Of a stretch of DNA of 45,507 nucleotides, positions 42,124 to 45,507 are shown piece after piece (the first letter of the stretch is position 1; the number at the start of each line of letters is the position of its first letter). The DNA lies in NCBI GenBank assembly GCA_964432485.1, contig CAYSNP010000014.1, positions 1 through 45,507 of the forward strand. The letters are read 5' to 3'. The translations under genes and the position numbers were made by a program. This DNA is from CAYSNP01 sp964432485 (GTDB lineage: Bacteria > Bacillota > Clostridia > Christensenellales > DTU072). The notes under the pieces are model-generated. The model made no database searches. It saw only the letters and a list, made by a program, of their open reading frames with translations, and was not told the origin of the DNA.

Positions 42124-45100
42124 TAATAGCGGCCCCTTTCAATCCACGCCCCCCTTGCGGGGAGCGACGTTTAGTTTGGGATAGTTGGCAAAAATTGCAT
42201 GGTCTTTCAATCCACGCCCCCCTTGCGGGGAGCGACATATAGCTTGTAAGCACACTACTTGCAAGTTGATCTTTCAATCCACGCCCCCCTTGCGGGGAGC
42301 GACTTTTTTTTAGCAAATTTATACCAAATTTTTAGTGCTTTCAATCCACGCCCCCCTTGCGGGGAGCGACTTGACTAAAGGTGCATATTCCTTGTCTTAC
42401 AAGCTTTCAATCCACGCCCCCCTTGCGGGGAGCGACTTTTTATTTGTTGAGGATACAAGCACTTATCTACCCTTTCAATCCACGCCCCCCTTGCGGGGAG
42501 CGACTTGAGGAAGAGCTACAAGCCGTTGTTGATGGACTCTTTCAATCCACGCCCCCCTTGCGGGGAGCGACCCACTTGTACAAGGTTGCAAACTCTACTA
42601 TATATCTTTCAATCCACGCCCCCCTTGCGGGGAGCGACTACCATATATAATTGCCAATGTCAATAATATTTCTTTCAATCCACGCCCCCCTTGCGGGGAG
42701 CGACCATAACAAGCTCATTACTATACAAATTACTTACCACTTTCAATCCACGCCCCCCTTGCGGGGAGCGACCTATATATGCACACATGACACCAATCAG
42801 GTGTCCTTTCAATCCACGCCCCCCTTGCGGGGAGCGACCGGGATTGTGGCCTGCTAGAGGATATTGCGAAACCTTTCAATCCACGCCCCCCTTGCGGGGA
42901 GCGACTAGTCCCAATCTCTATTTCTTCTTATATCTTCTGTCTTTCAATCCACGCCCCCCTTGCGGGGAGCGACGAAGCTCAAATTAGAGAGCTTGCGAAA
43001 GCTGTTCTTTCAATCCACGCCCCCCTTGCGGGGAGCGACTGTCGGTATCTTCTCTTTCTCCCCGAAAGATACTTCTTTCAATCCACGCCCCCCTTGCGGG
43101 GAGCGACAAAGAACTTTTTGGCGGTAATGCTATCACTTGGCTTTCAATCCACGCCCCCCTTGCGGGGAGCGACTACCATTGTTGGTACATAAATCATAAA
43201 TTTGGCTCTTTCAATCCACGCCCCCCTTGCGGGGAGCGACTATAACCTTTTCTTCCTTTGCTTTGCGTGTAGCGTCTTTCAATCCACGCCCCCCTTGCGG
43301 GGAGCGACTCACTAATTTTTTTTCATAGCCAGATGCTGCCGATCTTTCAATCCACGCCCCCCTTGCGGGGAGCGACACCTTGCGGCTTTTCGGCGTCTAA
43401 TGCCACCCACCCTTTCAATCCACGCCCCCCTTGCGGGGAGCGACTACTTTTGGAGCATTGGGCAAAATAGTTGGAATCTTTCAATCCACGCCCCCCTTGC
43501 GGGGAGCGACATTTATTATGACGATTGCATATCGTCTGTTGACTCTTTCAATCCACGCCCCCCTTACGGGGAGCGACTATGTTAGTAGGGCTAGCTGGAG
43601 CATAATACAGCCTTTCAATCCACGCCCCCCTTGCGGGGAGCGACTAGTCTGTTTCTATTACAATATTGCAATACTCAGTCTTTCAATCCACGCCCCCCTT
43701 GCGGGGAGCGACAACTCTAGATACTGATTGTAAAGAGTTAGTAAAGCTTTCAATCCACGCCCCCCTTGCGGGGAGCGACTTAGGACTTAATATAGGAGGT
43801 ACAGCAATGAAAACTTTCAATCCACGCCCCCCTTGCGGGGAGCGACAGGACAAACTCCATTTTCAAATCGCAGTTTTGAGCTTTCAATCCACGCCCCCCT
43901 TGCGGGGAGCGACCACCACCCTCACCCTGATGAGGTTAATCAGGGAGTCTTTCAATCCACGCCCCCCTTGCGGGGAGCGACGGGTAATAGTGTATGTCAA
44001 AATACTTTACACTGTCTTTCAATCCACGCCCCCCTTGCGGGGAGCGACAAGTATGCAAGACACAAGCCAGCAAGCTGTCAAGCTTTCAATCCACGCCCCC
44101 CTTGCGGGGAGCGACTTTATTATGACGATTGCATATCGTCTGTTGACTCTTTCAATCCACGCCCCCCTTGCGGGGAGCGACCCACCCTCACCCTGATGAG
44201 GTTAATCAGGGAGTCTTTCAATCCACGCCCCCCTTGCGGGGAGCGACAAAGAGTACCTAACAATTAATAATCTATGGGATCTTTCAATCCACGCCCCCCT
44301 TGCGGGGAGCGACACACACAATGCAAGAAATTGCAGATTTAATAGCCCTTTCAATCCACGCCCCCCTTGCGGGGAGCGACTTTTTGTTTTTTATTGTTAT
44401 AAGTTTTTGCAAAACTCTTTCAATCCACGCCCCCCTTGCGGGGAGCGACACTGAGCTTCTTGAATCTTTGGAAGAAGACGACCCTTTCAATCCACGCCCC
44501 CCTTGCGGGGAGCGACCAGGTGACAGATGTGGATAGAGAGGTAGAGAATCTTTCAATCCACGCCCCCCTTGCGGGGAGCGACATTTATAATCTAGGCGAT
44601 TGTTGCTTGAGCTACCTTTCAATCCACGCCCCCCTTGCGGGGAGCGACTTCAGGCGGTGGCAGATAAGATTTTAGAGGATGCGCTTTCAATCCACGCCCC
44701 CCTTGCGGGGAGCGACCCGCTTTCACAAACTCCGCTTTTTGCTCATTCCTCTTTCAATCCACGCCCCCCTTGCGGGGAGCGACCGTTCGCTTAGCTGTCT
44801 TTTGCGAGTATTCTTGCGCTTTCAATCCACGCCCCCCTTGCGGGGAGCGACGAGCGTGTTAGCGCTCTTATCGCAACTCTTGAACTTTCAATCCACGCCC
44901 CCCTTGCGGGGAGCGACGCTTGTTAATTTAAACATAGTTACGGTTATATTTCTTTCAATCCACGCCCCCCTTGCGGGGAGCGACTTTGGTATGGGATCAA
45001 TGGCAAAAGTTGCACGGTCTTTCAATCCACGCCCCCCTTGCGGGGAGCGACTGATGACCCAGACAACTTATATCATAAAATATATCTTTCAATCCACGCC

Positions 45101-45507
45101 CCCCTTGCGGGGAGCGACACATAACTTAATGGTCTATCTGCTATATCTTTTGCTTTCAATCCACGCCCCCCTTGCGGGGAGCGACATTAGTAGTACTAAA
45201 TAATAAAATACTTGTTTATACTTTCAATCCACGCCCCCCTTGCGGGGAGCGACCCTTACCATAGCGCAAGACGCTGGGCGGCGGGTCTTTCAATCCACGC
45301 CCCCCTTGCGGGGAGCGACGACCTTAATTTTATGTGTACCATTGTTGGTACATCTTTCAATCCACGCCCCCCTTGCGGGGAGCGACCTCACTCCTTTATA
45401 TATCTATATAATAATTATTACTTTCAATCCACGCCCCCCTTGCGGGGAGCGACCAAATTTTATACTCATTTTTAGCGGTTTTAGTGGCTTTCAATCCACG
45501 CCCCCCT

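Larger units (their letters stand above)
39219..45507 (-). CRISPR. Type I-C-like CRISPR array, 92 complete repeats plus one partial, runs off the window
   Basis: The 33-bp repeat begins CTTTCAATCC and ends GGGGAGCGAC on the + strand, with period 66-69 and spacers of 33-36 bases. Read on the minus strand it begins GTCGCTCCCC and ends GTGGATTGAAAG, matching the known I-C pattern (GTCGC...ATTGAAAC/T). Transcription should therefore run right to left, with leader, newest spacers and cas genes beyond 45507. Only two repeats vary: 40495 (end GCGCC for GCGAC) and 43545 (TTACGGGG for TTGCGGGG). The last repeat is cut at 45488-45507. Counting spacer 1 at 39252, spacers 2-5 recur as 13-16, spacer 41 as 42 (across an assembly gap), and 63 and 69 recur with altered ends as 72 and 73. 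Type is inferred from the repeat alone. All open frames in the array are repeat translations. Confidence 0.96.

Noticed and set aside
39252..45420. Apparent excess of hairpins among CRISPR spacers generally (e.g. 42774-42805, 42974-43006, 39790-39822)
   Set aside because: About nine spacers have 6-7 bp perfect arms; a rough expectation for ~88 AT-rich 34-mers is four to six, so the excess overall is not convincing. Only the recurrence in re-acquired spacers is reported.
39479..45475. Many open frames with repeated FNPRPPCGER, SIHAPLAGSD or FQSTPPLRGAT words
   Set aside because: These are translations of the 33-bp CRISPR repeat in three frames, a well-known database artefact.

Overview
The window comes from a draft or metagenome-assembled genome: it has two runs of exactly 100 N, each placed inside repeats. 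Genes are AT-rich, most starts carry AGGAGG-type ribosome-binding sites, and several promoters match TTGACA-N17-TATAAT. There are very large BspA/InlB-type surface proteins and GPH-symporter and GH127-like sugar genes. Together these suggest an uncultured gut-type member of the Bacillota (Clostridia). No rRNA or tRNA gene was seen, so this placement is inference.

Layout. Positions 1-6239 hold the 3' part of a giant leucine-rich-repeat surface protein. Positions 6240-10690 are a repeat-dominated island. It contains palindromic REP-like elements (the CGTCATTGCG...AAGCAATCCAG family), a GIY-YIG nuclease gene sitting directly among them, a lipoprotein gene, an ISL2-like insertion sequence that has landed inside one palindrome, composite palindromes with an ~80-bp insert, and a string of five different hairpins joined by a conserved 9-nt linker. 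Positions 10694-19174 encode a convergent 2826-residue lipoprotein, a paralogue of the first giant protein, built from InlB, MBG, beta-helix, helical and BspA repeats. Positions 19380-22794 carry a reverse-strand cluster (ZIP transporter, macrodomain, small membrane protein, SGNH hydrolase). Next come a CoA-disulfide-reductase/NADH-oxidase-like flavoprotein and a GtrA-like membrane protein.

Positions 25310-30838 form a tightly coupled operon: an IolD-like ThDP enzyme, a Gfo/Idh/MocA dehydrogenase, a two-subunit transketolase and an IclR regulator, with ATGA overlaps and a 19-bp palindrome upstream of the promoter. It reads as a catabolic route for a cyclitol, ketose or similar polyol whose substrate cannot be named from sequence. 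Positions 31016-37510 carry a lipase-like hydrolase, a metallo-beta-lactamase-fold hydrolase, an esterase, a GPH-type sugar symporter and a GH127-like Cys/Zn glycosidase. This looks like uptake and trimming of plant-derived (arabinose-containing) glycosides.

Positions 37621-38958 contain a GNAT acetyltransferase, a tandem-HTH XRE regulator, a 17-bp-arm palindrome over a divergent promoter, and a 55-residue acidic protein. From 39219 to the window edge lies a very large CRISPR array: 92 complete 33-bp repeats plus a partial one, type I-C by repeat sequence, transcribed right to left, with leader and cas genes outside the window. The array itself records a four-spacer segmental duplication, two protospacers acquired twice with a fixed PAM-side end and a ragged far end, two pairs of overlapping spacers that imply a 5'-TTN PAM, and a pair of diverged spacers encoding nearly the same peptide.
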